From: JAJEFO01 sp009843725 | GTDB taxonomy: Bacteria > Pseudomonadota > Alphaproteobacteria > Rhodobacterales > Rhodobacteraceae | Direction: 5' to 3' | DNA: 64,000 nucleotides | NCBI GenBank assembly: GCA_965243215.1 | Contig: CBDEUJ010000002.1 | Coordinates: forward strand, 1 to 64,000 | In this document: positions 1-9,331 of the stretch, piece after piece | Position numbering within the stretch: the first letter of the stretch is position 1 | Layout of the letters: each line of letters starts with the position of its first letter | Position numbers and translations under genes: made by a program | Notes under the pieces: generated by a model | Database searches by the model: none | What the model was told of the DNA's origin: nothing | What the model saw: the letters and a program-made list of their open reading frames with translations, nothing else

Positions 1-1
1 G

Positions 2-316
2 CGCAGCCACGGCGGCGCGTCCACGGGCGGCGTGGCCGCGCTGCTGGACCCGTCCGCCTTCCCGGAGGCGCAGGACGACGGCGACGGCGCGTGGCGCGCC
101 GAGGCGGCGCACGGGCGGGGCTTGGCCAATGGCATGGTCGGCGGCCCCTACGCGCGCGCGTCGGGCACGCTGGGCGCGAAGGGCGAGCTGCGCACCGGAT
201 ACCGCATCGGGCCGGACGCGGACCACGCCGAGGACGCGACCCTCGACCTCTGGGCGCAGCCGCGGACCGGAGAGGGCGGCGGCGCCGTCGGCGCCGGGCT
301 GGAATGGCGATGGTGA
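2..316 (+). CDS. Autotransporter beta-barrel, C-terminal fragment (5' end outside window)
   Basis: The frame is open from the window edge and ends at a TGA at 314-316, so only the last 104 residues are visible. The end alternates polar and apolar residues and closes with a terminal Trp (GAGLEWRW), as expected for the last strand of an outer-membrane barrel recognised by the BAM complex. The next gene also ends in an aromatic residue (ELNARW) and carries a clear autotransporter barrel, so the two are probably tandem paralogs. The passenger is not visible, so its cargo is unknown. Seen: frame, stop and terminal aromatic. Inferred: autotransporter identity. Confidence 0.6.
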   Translation, partial: RSHGGASTGGVAALLDPSAFPEAQDDGDGAWRAEAAHGRGLANGMVGGPYARASGTLGAKGELRTGYRIGPDADHAEDATLDLWAQPRTGEGGGAVGAGLEWRW

Positions 317-412
317 GCACGCAGCAGGCGCACGGGACCGGGATGGCGATCGCGAACCGTTTCGCACTGCAACAGTTCCGTGAGCGCCTGTCGAAAGGCG
401 AAAGGAAAGGCG

Positions 413-437
413 AAAAGCCGAAAGTCGGTTTTCTTTG
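413..437 (+). terminator. Putative intrinsic terminator between the two autotransporter genes
   Basis: The sequence AAAAgCCGA-AAG-TCGGTTTT, followed by CTTT, forms a short stem with one bulged G, a 3-nt loop and a T-rich tail. It lies about 100 nt after the first autotransporter stop and about 95 nt before the next gene start. The stem is short, so this is a moderate call. Confidence 0.35.
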
Positions 438-530
438 ACTGCGCCTCGCCTTGCTGTCATCGTCGGGGCAGGCAGCAGCGGAGGGCGGTGCCGCCCTTCC
501 CGCCGGAACCTGGCGCGAGGGAGGGATGTC

Positions 531-3500
531 ATGACGAACGGCTTTCACGATCACCGCTACGTCCGGTCGCCGCATGCCCGGAGCGCGGATCTTCGGCAGG
601 CGGGGCATGTCGTGGCGTGCGCGCGGTCTTCCTCCCGGCAAGGGCATGAAGGCGTCGATCACGACGGAGCCGGGCCGCGCGGTCATGAGTGCGCACAGGC
701 CACGGCGGCACCGGCATTTTCTCCATCCCCCGCTTTCCCGCCCGAGCCTTCCCGGCGCCCCGTCGCATCCCTCCTGCCTGCGCTTGCCTGCATTGCGGCG
801 TGCGCGCTTGCAGCGCCTGACGCACTGGCGCAGACGCAGCCTTCCCTGACGATCTCCAGTCCCCACGCCTCCGGCCTCGAGGAGGGGAGGACCACCCGGC
901 TGGCCATTGTCCCTTCGCAAGACCCGACGGCCTCCCTGCCGGCAAGGCTCAGGTTCACGCGCACGGGCGACTTCATGCATTGGGAACACTACCGCGGCAA
1001 CGAGTCCGACGCCTTCGTGGACTGCCTGAGCGGCGACGGCGCCGGCAAGGCTGCGTGCATCCTCGAGAAGGACCTGTACCTCTTCTGGCCTGACCGCTGG
1101 ACCATCAACCTCCGGACGAGGGACGACCGCGTCGACGAGCCGGACGGCACGCTGACGACGGTCATCGAGCATGGCGAAGGCCTGACCTCGAACAGCGTCA
1201 CGGTCGTCATCCGCGACAACGACCCGACGGTCGTCAGCCTGGCCCGCAAGGGTTCGGAGGTGATCGCCGCGGGCGGCGCGGCGGCGTTCACGGTGACGCT
1301 TGGCCGGAGCCTTGTGGCTGGCGAGGTGATCGACGTGCCGCTTGCGGTGTCAGGCCCCGGGGTGAGCGCGAGCGGATACACGCTGTCGGTGTCGGGCGGC
1401 ACGGGCGCGACGCTGTCGGGGACCGGGACTCTCACGCCGGTGCTGCGCCTCTCCGGCACCGGCGCGAAGGAGGCCGCGCTGGAACTGCGCCCTGCGCCGG
1501 GCAGCGCCGTGGAGCGGTACAGGGTCGCGCTCGGACCGGACGGGGCGGGCGCGAACGGCTTCGACCGGCCTGGCCTCGGCACGAATGTCGGCGGCGGCGC
1601 GGACCCGCACGCGACGGCGAACGGCTTCCACGCGTGGAAGGACCTGGGGAACCCGTCCGTGACGGTCACGGGCGGGCCGCCCGTGACCGAGGGCGGCGCG
1701 GCGACGTTCGCGCTGGCCGCGGTCCCGGCGCCTTCGACGCCCCTCGCGGTGACGGTCGAGGTGACCGGCAGCGGCGATTTCGCGGCCGGCGGCCAGACCG
1801 GTTCCCGGACCGTGGCGATCGGCACGGGCGGCACGGGCACCCTCACCGTCAAGACCGTGGACGACAGCACCGGCGAGCTGGACGGCACGCTCTCCGCGGC
1901 CGTCCAGGTCGGCGACGGCTACACGGTCGGCGCCCCCGCCTCGGCGACGGTCGCCGTGCTCAACGATGACGTCCCGTCCGTCTCCGTCGCGGCGGACCGG
2001 GGCTGCGTGACCGAGGGCGCCGCGGCGGGTTTCACGCTGACGGCGAGCCACCTGCCTTCGGTGCCCGTCGCGGTGACGGTCGACGTGACCGTGGACGGCC
2101 GCTTCGCGGCCGACGGCGAGGCCGGGCCGCGAACGGTGACCGTCGGGACGAACGGCAAGGGCCGCTTCACGGTGGCGACCGTCGACGACAGCGTCGCGGA
2201 GACGGACGGCAGGATCGTCGCGGCCGTGCAGGGCGGCGGCGGCTACACGGCGGGCGCGCCATCGCGGGCCTTCACCTGCCTGCGTGACAACGACGTCCGG
2301 CCGCCGGGCATCGCCCTGCACGGCCCCGCCTCGGGCATCACGGAAGGCGCGCACGGCGAATTCGCGGTCGTCGCGACGCCCCTGGCGAAGGAATCCCTGC
2401 CCGTGGCGCTGAAGCTCACGCGCACGGGTGACTTCATGGTTTCGCATCAGCCTGGCGAGCCCGGGCAGGGCAGCTACGACATCTGGCTTCAGGGCGACGG
2501 GGCCGGCAAGGGCGCGTTCGCCCATCGCCATGACCTGAAAGGCGTCGGGAGCTGGCACTTTCCCTTCGAGACCAGGGACGACGGCGTCGACGAGCCGGAC
2601 GGCACGCTGAAGGCGGTCGTAATGCATGGCGAGGGCCTCGCCTCGAACACCGTCACGGTTCCGGTCCGCGACAACGACCCGACGGTCGTCAGCCTGGTCC
2701 GCACGGGCACGGGGACGGCGGGCGCGGCGGCGTTCACGGTGACGCTGGGCCGTGCGCTGGTGGCGGGCGAGACCGTCGACGTGCCGCTGGCGATCTCCGG
2801 CACGGGGGTGACCGCGGACGGACACACGCTGTCGGTGACGGGCGGCACGGGCGCGACGCTTTCGGGGACCGGCACGCTCACGCCGGTCCTGAGCCTCTCG
2901 GGCGCGGGCGCGCAGGCGGTGACGCTGGAGCTGGTCCCTGCGGCGGGCAGCGCCGCGACGCGGTACACTGTCGCGCTCGGTCCGGACGGCACGGGCGCGA
3001 ACGGATTCGACCGCGCCGGCCTCGGCACGAACGTCGGCGGCGGCGCGGACCCGCACCCGACGCAAAACGGCTTCGACGCGGAGCCGGGCACGGCGGACCC
3101 GTCCGTGTCGGTCACGGGCGGGCCGGCGGTGACCGAGGGCGGCACGGCGACGTTCACGGTGACGGCGCGACCGGCGCCGGCGGCGCCCCTCACGGTGAAC
3201 TTCGAGGTGACCGACGGCGACGGCTTCGCGGCCGATGGCCAGGTCGGCCCGCGCACTGTGACGGTCGGCACGGACGGCACGGGCAGCCTCGCGGTCGCGA
3301 CCGTGAACGACGGCGTCGACGGCTGGACGGGCGCGGTCGCCGCGACCCTGCAGGCGGGCGACGGCTACACGGTCAGCTCGCCGTCGTCGGCGGCGGTCGC
3401 CGTGCTGAACGACGGCGTGCAGATGCCCGACTACACCGTCAGCGTGGCCAGCCGCTCCGGCCGCCCGGAGGTCACGGAAGGGACCCGCTTCTCTTTCCAG

Positions 3501-6500
3501 GTCATCCCTTCATGGCGCGTGGACAGGCACGTGCCGGCAACGCTGAGGATCACGCAGACCGGCGACTTCATGGCAAGCTCGGGGCTCGCTGCCTGGTTCG
3601 GCGACATCGGCAAGGTCGCCAGCCTGATATACAACGTCAACACGCGGAACGACGGCGTCGACGAGCCGGACGGGTCGGTGACGGCGTTCGCCGAGTACGG
3701 GAACGGCCGCACCACGAACAGGGCGACGGTCCGCATCCGCGACGACGACCCGACGGTGGCGGCGCTGTCCCGTTCCGGCTCGGGGCCGGCGGTCGCCGGC
3801 AGCGCGGTGACGTTCACGGTGACGCTGGGCCGTGCGCTGGTGGCGGGCGAGACGATAGACGTCCCGCTGGCGATCTCCGGCACGGGGGTGAGCGCCGACG
3901 GGTTCACGCTGACGGTGACGGGCGGCACCGGCGCGTCGCTGTCAGGGACCGGCACGCTTACGCCGGTCCTGGCCTTCTCGGGCGCGGGGGCGCAGACGGC
4001 GACGCTGGCGCTGGTGCCCGCGCTCGACGGCATCGCGACCCTCTACAGGGTCGCGCTCGGTCCCGACGGCCCGGTCGTGAACGGCTTCGACCGGCCCGGC
4101 CTCGGCACCAACGTCGGCGGCGGCGCGGACCCGGACGCGACGCGGAACCGTTTCGACGTCGAGGTGACGGCCGCCGCTCTGAACGCCGAGCCGGCGGTGC
4201 CGGAGGTGGGCATCGCCCTTGCGGCCGGGGGCACGGAAGGCGCGGCGGTCCTGTTCGTGCTGTCGGCGGATCCGCCGCCGGCGGCGCCGCTCCAGGTGGC
4301 GCTGACGGTGACGCAGGAGGGCGACCATGTCGCGGCGGAGGACCTGGGCCGGCGGACGGTGACGATGCCCGCGAGCGGCAGCGTGACGGTGACGGTGCCG
4401 ACGGTGGACGACGGCACGGACGAGCCGGACGGGACGGTGACGGCGACGCTGGAGGCGGGGAGCGGCTACAGTCTCGGGGCGTTCCGCGCCATGGCCGTGG
4501 ACGTCGCGGACAACGACGGTCCGCCGCCCGCGCAGGCGGCGGCGGAGGCGGCGGAACCCGTGACGGTGTCGCTTTCGGCGGACCGGAGCGCGATCGCGGA
4601 GGCGAACGGGCGGACGCGGTTCAGGATCGAGCTGGACCGTGCGCTGGCCGCCGGCGAGGTGGTGCTTGTACCGTTCACGATCTCCGGCGGCCGGAAGGAC
4701 CGGGACTGGAAGGTGCTGTTCCGGGACGGCCGGAGCGGGCCGGGCGTGAAGCGCACGGCGACGGGCCGGAAGTCGGCGGTGCGGTTCACCAGGGGCGGCC
4801 GCGTGGCGACGTTCGTCCTGGTGGCGCTGCCGAACGAGGACACGGAGGATCGCACGGTCACGGTCGCGTTCGGCACGGGCGCGCGCACGCCGCGCGCGGC
4901 GGGCGTGGCGGGCGGCATCGCGCTTGCCGGCGGGCCCCTGAGCGTCGCGATCATCGACGACGACCTGGTCGAGCCCGAGGTGTCGGTCTCCGGTGGGAGC
5001 GCGGTGACGGAGGGCGGCGAGGCGAGCTTCACGCTGAGCGCCGACCCTGCCCCGAAGTCCGACCTCGCGGTGACGGTGGAGGTCGCGCAGGACGGCGCGG
5101 TGCTGGCGGCGGCGGCGCTGGGCGAGCGGACGGTGACCCTGCCGGGAGGCACGGGGTCGCAGACGTTCACGGTCGCGACCGTGGATGACGCTGCGGACGG
5201 GACGGGCGGCGCGGTGACGGCGACGGTGGTCAGGCAGGACGGCTACGCGGTGGACAGGGAGAACGGGGGCGCGTCCGCCACGGTGGCGGTCGCGGACGAC
5301 GACGCGACGGCGGTGGCGCTGTCGGCGCCGGCGGGCGACGTGCCCGAGGCGGGCGGGCGCAGGACGCTGACGGTGACGCTGGGAAGATCGCTGGTCCAGG
5401 GCGAGCGCCTGTCGGCGCCGCTGCTGTTCGGCGGCGCGGCGACCTTGGGCAGCGACTACACGCTCTCGGCGCCGGAGACGGCGCCCCAGGGGGTGACGTA
5501 TGCCAACCTTGCCAGTACCGACAAGGCGAACCCGCCGGCCCTGACCTTCACGGGTCCGTCTGCGGCCTCGGCGACCTTGGTCCTGACCGCTTCAGCCGAC
5601 GGCCTGGACGAAGGCGACGGCGAGACGGTGACGGTCGGGCTGGGCACGCTTGCGGCCACCGGCCTCGGCGGCGGGGCCGAAGGCTCGGGCGCGGCGGCCT
5701 TCGCCATCCTTGAGCCGCCGCCGGAGGTCGCCATGGCGGCGAAGACGGCCTCGGTCACGGAGGGCGCGGACGCCGCGTTCACGGTGACGGCGAGCCGGGC
5801 GCCCGGGTCGGACCTGACGGTGAAGCTCACGGTCTCGGAGGCCGACGGCTCCGACTTCGTCGCGTCCGGGAACGAGGGCGCGGCGACGGTGACGATCCCC
5901 AAGGGCAAGACGGAAGCCGCCTTCACGGTGGCGACGGTGGACGACAATGCGGACGAGCCCGACGGGACCGTGACGGCGACGCTCGCCGCGAACGGCGGCG
6001 CCTACACGGTGGCGGCGGCGCCGGGCGACGCGGCCTCGGTCAAGGTGGCCGACAACGACGCGGCATCGGCCCTGCCGACGCTCTCGGTGGACGACGCCAC
6101 GGCACCGGAGAGCGACCGGGTCATCCGGTTCACGGTCCGGCTCTCGAAGGCCGCGGGGAAGCCGGTCTGGGTGAGCTACCGCACGCGGGAGTCGACGCCG
6201 GTCTCGGCTCGGAAGGACGTGGACTGGTTCGACCTTGGCAGCGGCGTCGGGTTCGGGCCGGAGGACACCGAGAGGAAGGTCGAGGTCTACGTCTTCGACG
6301 ACGGCCACAACGAGGGGCCGGAGACCTTCGAGCTGGTGCTGACGCACGCGCAGGGCGTGGCCATCGCCGACGGGGTGGCGGTCGGCACGATCACCAACGA
6401 CGACCCGATGCCCGCCGCCTGGCTGTCGCGGTTCGGCCGCACGGTTGCGGAGCAGGCGCTGGACGGCGTCGCGGCGCGGATGGCGGCGCCGCGGGCGCCC

Positions 6501-7958
6501 GGCCTGGACGCGACGCTCGCCGGCCACGCGGTCGGGCGCGGCGGCGCGGACGAGGCGCGGATGACGCCCTCGGCGCGGAAGGCCGCCAAGGCCGAGCGCC
6601 GTGCCGAACGCGCCATGGCGGAGATCGCGCGCGCGCTCGTCGCGGACGCGGACCCGGCGGACCCGTTCGGGGATTCGGTGGCGGGCCTGGAAGCGCGGGA
6701 GTCCGTCGACCGCGACGGCGCGCTGGCCGGGACGGCCTTCACGCTGACCACGGCGTCGGACGGCGCGGGCGGCAGCCTGGCCTTCTGGGGCCGGGCGGCG
6801 GTCTCCGGCTTCGACGGGCGGGAGGGGAGCTTCGCGCTCGACGGACGGGCGGTGACGCTTATGCTGGGCGCGGACCGCGCGCAGGGCCGCTGGCTGGCGG
6901 GCCTGGCGCTGCTCTCGTCCTCCGGCGAGGGGGCGTACCGGGACACGGACCCGCGGCCGCACGATGCGGACCGCGCCATGTCGCAGGCCTGCAACGGCCA
7001 GGAAGCGGCGTCCCTCTGCCGTGACGCGGTGCGTGAGGGCGACGGCACGGTGGAGGCGACCCTGGCGGCGGTCGTGCCCTACGCGGCGGTGCAGGCCTCG
7101 GAGAGCATGCGGCTCTGGGCCGCGCTCGGGCGCGGCACGGGCGAGGTGACGCTCAGGCCCGAGACCGGCGGGACGCTGGCGGCGGACACGGACTGGTCGA
7201 TGGCGGCGGCGGGGCTGCGGGGCGAGATCGCGCCCTACGGGCCGGTGTCGCTGGCGGTGACCTCGGACGCGCTCTGGACGCGGACGGGGTCGGACCGGAC
7301 GGACGGCCTTGCGGCCTCGGAGTCGGACACGACGCGGCTCAGGCTCGGGATCGAGGCGGGCTGGAGCGTCACCCTGGACGGCGGCGGGACCCTCGCGCCC
7401 CGGCTGGAACTCGGCCTCCGCCATGACGGCGGGGACGCGGAGACCGGCCTCGGGATCGAGGCGGGCGGCGGCGTCGCGTGGCGCGACCCGGGCTCCGGGC
7501 TGTCGCTCGGGATCGACGCGCGGACGCTCCTGGCCCACGGGAGCGACGATCTCGGCGGCTGGGGCATGTCGGTCGGCCTCGAATGGGATCCGCGCCCGGA
7601 CACGAGGCGCGGGCCGACGATATCCATGCGCCAGGCCTACGGCGGGCCGTCCTCGGGCGGGCTGGACGCGCTGTTCCTGCCGGATCCGCTGGAGGGCCGC
7701 GTGGGCGGCATTGACGGATCGCGCGCCTCTTTCGAGGCTGCCTACGGCCTGTCCGTTTTCGGGGGGAGATTCACGGGCACGCCGCACGCCGGGTGCGGGT
7801 TCTCGGGCGAGGCGCACGACTGCAACGTCGGCTGGCGGCTGACGCCGGAGACGCGAAGCGCACCTGACGTGTCGATCGGGGCGAAGGCCACGCGCAGCGA
7901 GAGCGGTGCCGGAGACCCGGAGAGCGTCTTTGGGATCGAACTGAACGCGCGGTGGTGA
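531..7958 (+). CDS. Giant Calx-beta repeat autotransporter
   Basis: Predicted secreted surface protein of about 2475 residues. The ATG at 531 was chosen because a GAGGGAGGG Shine-Dalgarno lies just upstream; an earlier in-frame ATG at 435 lacks one. A hydrophobic signal-like segment ending DALAQ lies near residues 76-101, behind an unusually long polar N-terminal region. The passenger is built of Calx-beta-like units (VTEGG...FTVTA and VDDG.DEPDGT motifs) and of three long near-copies of another module. A linker near nt 6408 (AAWLSRFGRTVAEQAL) precedes a C-terminal barrel from about nt 6730, ending in Trp. Calx-beta units typically bind calcium and form elongated rods, so adhesion is likely but not shown. 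The true start could lie downstream at a non-ATG codon. Confidence 0.85.
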   Translation: MTNGFHDHRYVRSPHARSADLRQAGHVVACARSSSRQGHEGVDHDGAGPRGHECAQATAAPAFSPSPAFPPEPSRRPVASLLPALACIAACALAAPDALAQTQPSLTISSPHASGLEEGRTTRLAIVPSQDPTASLPARLRFTRTGDFMHWEHYRGNESDAFVDCLSGDGAGKAACILEKDLYLFWPDRWTINLRTRDDRVDEPDGTLTTVIEHGEGLTSNSVTVVIRDNDPTVVSLARKGSEVIAAGGAAAFTVTLGRSLVAGEVIDVPLAVSGPGVSASGYTLSVSGGTGATLSGTGTLTPVLRLSGTGAKEAALELRPAPGSAVERYRVALGPDGAGANGFDRPGLGTNVGGGADPHATANGFHAWKDLGNPSVTVTGGPPVTEGGAATFALAAVPAPSTPLAVTVEVTGSGDFAAGGQTGSRTVAIGTGGTGTLTVKTVDDSTGELDGTLSAAVQVGDGYTVGAPASATVAVLNDDVPSVSVAADRGCVTEGAAAGFTLTASHLPSVPVAVTVDVTVDGRFAADGEAGPRTVTVGTNGKGRFTVATVDDSVAETDGRIVAAVQGGGGYTAGAPSRAFTCLRDNDVRPPGIALHGPASGITEGAHGEFAVVATPLAKESLPVALKLTRTGDFMVSHQPGEPGQGSYDIWLQGDGAGKGAFAHRHDLKGVGSWHFPFETRDDGVDEPDGTLKAVVMHGEGLASNTVTVPVRDNDPTVVSLVRTGTGTAGAAAFTVTLGRALVAGETVDVPLAISGTGVTADGHTLSVTGGTGATLSGTGTLTPVLSLSGAGAQAVTLELVPAAGSAATRYTVALGPDGTGANGFDRAGLGTNVGGGADPHPTQNGFDAEPGTADPSVSVTGGPAVTEGGTATFTVTARPAPAAPLTVNFEVTDGDGFAADGQVGPRTVTVGTDGTGSLAVATVNDGVDGWTGAVAATLQAGDGYTVSSPSSAAVAVLNDGVQMPDYTVSVASRSGRPEVTEGTRFSFQVIPSWRVDRHVPATLRITQTGDFMASSGLAAWFGDIGKVASLIYNVNTRNDGVDEPDGSVTAFAEYGNGRTTNRATVRIRDDDPTVAALSRSGSGPAVAGSAVTFTVTLGRALVAGETIDVPLAISGTGVSADGFTLTVTGGTGASLSGTGTLTPVLAFSGAGAQTATLALVPALDGIATLYRVALGPDGPVVNGFDRPGLGTNVGGGADPDATRNRFDVEVTAAALNAEPAVPEVGIALAAGGTEGAAVLFVLSADPPPAAPLQVALTVTQEGDHVAAEDLGRRTVTMPASGSVTVTVPTVDDGTDEPDGTVTATLEAGSGYSLGAFRAMAVDVADNDGPPPAQAAAEAAEPVTVSLSADRSAIAEANGRTRFRIELDRALAAGEVVLVPFTISGGRKDRDWKVLFRDGRSGPGVKRTATGRKSAVRFTRGGRVATFVLVALPNEDTEDRTVTVAFGTGARTPRAAGVAGGIALAGGPLSVAIIDDDLVEPEVSVSGGSAVTEGGEASFTLSADPAPKSDLAVTVEVAQDGAVLAAAALGERTVTLPGGTGSQTFTVATVDDAADGTGGAVTATVVRQDGYAVDRENGGASATVAVADDDATAVALSAPAGDVPEAGGRRTLTVTLGRSLVQGERLSAPLLFGGAATLGSDYTLSAPETAPQGVTYANLASTDKANPPALTFTGPSAASATLVLTASADGLDEGDGETVTVGLGTLAATGLGGGAEGSGAAAFAILEPPPEVAMAAKTASVTEGADAAFTVTASRAPGSDLTVKLTVSEADGSDFVASGNEGAATVTIPKGKTEAAFTVATVDDNADEPDGTVTATLAANGGAYTVAAAPGDAASVKVADNDAASALPTLSVDDATAPESDRVIRFTVRLSKAAGKPVWVSYRTRESTPVSARKDVDWFDLGSGVGFGPEDTERKVEVYVFDDGHNEGPETFELVLTHAQGVAIADGVAVGTITNDDPMPAAWLSRFGRTVAEQALDGVAARMAAPRAPGLDATLAGHAVGRGGADEARMTPSARKAAKAERRAERAMAEIARALVADADPADPFGDSVAGLEARESVDRDGALAGTAFTLTTASDGAGGSLAFWGRAAVSGFDGREGSFALDGRAVTLMLGADRAQGRWLAGLALLSSSGEGAYRDTDPRPHDADRAMSQACNGQEAASLCRDAVREGDGTVEATLAAVVPYAAVQASESMRLWAALGRGTGEVTLRPETGGTLAADTDWSMAAAGLRGEIAPYGPVSLAVTSDALWTRTGSDRTDGLAASESDTTRLRLGIEAGWSVTLDGGGTLAPRLELGLRHDGGDAETGLGIEAGGGVAWRDPGSGLSLGIDARTLLAHGSDDLGGWGMSVGLEWDPRPDTRRGPTISMRQAYGGPSSGGLDALFLPDPLEGRVGGIDGSRASFEAAYGLSVFGGRFTGTPHAGCGFSGEAHDCNVGWRLTPETRSAPDVSIGAKATRSESGAGDPESVFGIELNARW
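1230..1650 (+). repeat. Autotransporter internal module, copy 1
   Basis: About 140 codons starting TVVSLAR, passing through FTVTLGRSLVAGE and GTGTLTPVL, and ending near GTNVGGGADPH and NGF. The same module returns at 2685 and 3756, each time after a unit carrying a TGDFM motif. The copies are close in both protein and DNA, which suggests recent intragenic amplification. Confidence 0.8.
2685..3092 (+). repeat. Autotransporter internal module, copy 2
   Basis: Second copy of the long module (VTLGRALVAGE, ATLSGTGTLTPVL, GTNVGGGADPH). It is the closest match to copies 1 and 3 over the GTGTLTPVL to GGGADP stretch. Confidence 0.8.
3756..4170 (+). repeat. Autotransporter internal module, copy 3
   Basis: Third copy of the module (VTLGRALVAGETID, ASLSGTGTLTPVL, GTNVGGGADPD). 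After this copy the passenger continues with ordinary Calx-beta-like units and the long superrepeat is not resumed. Confidence 0.8.
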
Positions 7959-8170
7959 ACGTGGCGTCGGCACCCAAAGGGGAAATCCGGCGCGTCAGTC
8001 GCGTCATGGACTGCATTGACGCGGCGGAGGCGGGCATGGTGGCGAAGTCGCTTGTCAAGCACCTGGCCCGAAGCTGTTGCTCGCGAGCCGTCAGTGCCAG
8101 CCGTGTATCGCCTTTCGCCATCATTCGCCCGAACGGGCTGAAAGGTTCGGAAGCGCGATCCCGATGCGCT

Positions 8171-9331
8171 TCAGCGTGTCGTGCCGGCATCCGGGCCGGC
8201 TCCAGGCATCGGGCATGTCCGGCCACGCGACAGCAGCCCGGAAATCCGCGCCCCGACCCGTTCCGCCGCCGCCTCGACGTCCCGGTCCGCGACATTCGCG
8301 TACCGAAGTGTCATCGAGGGATGGCGGTGACCGAGCAGCCTCGACACGACCGGCAGGGGAACGCCTTCGATCACGCACTGGCTCGCGAAGCTACGTCTCA
8401 GGTCGTGCAGGCGCACGTCCTCGATGCCGATCTCGCGCCGGATCCTGTCCCAGAGCTTGAGGTTTCCGGAGATCGGCCTCCACGGGCTCACCGGAGAGGG
8501 GAAAAGGAACTCTCCGGGCGCGGCCATCCGCCTGTCCACGATCTCGCGGGCCTCGGGACCGAGAAACACCGTTCTCGGACCCGTCTTGCCGTCGTCGAGC
8601 CTGAGGCGGTCGCCGTGGACCTCGCGCCTTTTCAGGCGGACGATCTCGCCTTTGCGACAGCCGGTGAGAAGCAAAAGACGGACTATGTCGGCCTGTACGC
8701 TACCGGGGCCTCCGGCATGCATGTCAAGCGCGGCGTTCAGTTGCCGAATCTCGTCCCGCGACAAAAACCGCGAGAGCCTCGACCGCCGGTTCCGGAGCAC
8801 GGATGCTGCCGGGCTGAAATCGATCAGGCCGCGCTCCATGGCGAAATTCAGGCTCTGGCGAAGGATCTGCAGGGTGAAGTTCGCGCCGCCGGGAGCGGAC
8901 GCGCTGTAGGCGTCGAACCAGTTCTGGACGTCCTGTCGCGTGATCCGGTCGAGCCGCAGCGACCCGAACGCGGGCAGGATCCTGCTCTTCAGGACGCAAT
9001 CCCGTCCGCGGATCGTCGACGGCTTGCATCTTCCGGACCAGGACTCTCGCCAGACGCCCAGGGCGAACTCCCGGTAGGTCGGCACGTCCCTGGCCGGCGC
9101 CACCCCTTCGGCCAGCAGCCGGAGGCTTTCCCGGCGCGCGTCCTCGACGGAAACCAGGCCGCAGCGGCCAAGCGACACCTTCCTTCCGCCGATGGCGCAG
9201 GTCCAGGTCTTCGTGCCGGACGGATAGACGCGGACGCACAGGGCCGGAACCATCTTGTCGTGAACGGAGTATTCGCTCGCGGACGGCTTCAGCCGCCCCG
9301 CGCGTGCATCTGTCAGCCGGACCCGGGTCAT
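8171..9331 (-). CDS. Tyrosine recombinase / integrase (downstream of a tandem pair)
   Basis: A 386-residue site-specific recombinase that would cut and rejoin DNA through a Tyr-DNA intermediate. The N-terminal LTDARAGRLKPS region resembles the arm-binding domain of phage-type integrases. The catalytic domain shows the expected order: Arg in LLTGCRKGEI, Lys in DDGKTGPR, HDLRRSFAS, and GHRHPSMTLRYAN with the nucleophilic Tyr. Its ATG overlaps the stop of the upstream recombinase as ATGA (9328-9331), which indicates translational coupling. All catalytic motifs look intact. The target site is not known; no tRNA is adjacent. Confidence 0.9.
   Translation of the reverse strand: MTRVRLTDARAGRLKPSASEYSVHDKMVPALCVRVYPSGTKTWTCAIGGRKVSLGRCGLVSVEDARRESLRLLAEGVAPARDVPTYREFALGVWRESWSGRCKPSTIRGRDCVLKSRILPAFGSLRLDRITRQDVQNWFDAYSASAPGGANFTLQILRQSLNFAMERGLIDFSPAASVLRNRRSRLSRFLSRDEIRQLNAALDMHAGGPGSVQADIVRLLLLTGCRKGEIVRLKRREVHGDRLRLDDGKTGPRTVFLGPEAREIVDRRMAAPGEFLFPSPVSPWRPISGNLKLWDRIRREIGIEDVRLHDLRRSFASQCVIEGVPLPVVSRLLGHRHPSMTLRYANVADRDVEAAAERVGARISGLLSRGRTCPMPGAGPDAGTTR

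Noticed and set aside
1350..3065. 571-codon minus-strand frame
   Set aside because: Arg-rich shadow of the autotransporter repeats.
1230..6400. Regularly repeated DNA that could suggest a repeat array or CRISPR
   Set aside because: The repeats are in-frame protein modules of hundreds of bases, not short repeats with spacers.
5592..7973. 793-codon open frame on the minus strand
   Set aside because: Arg/Pro/His-rich antisense shadow of the autotransporter, a usual effect of GC-rich codon use; no domain.
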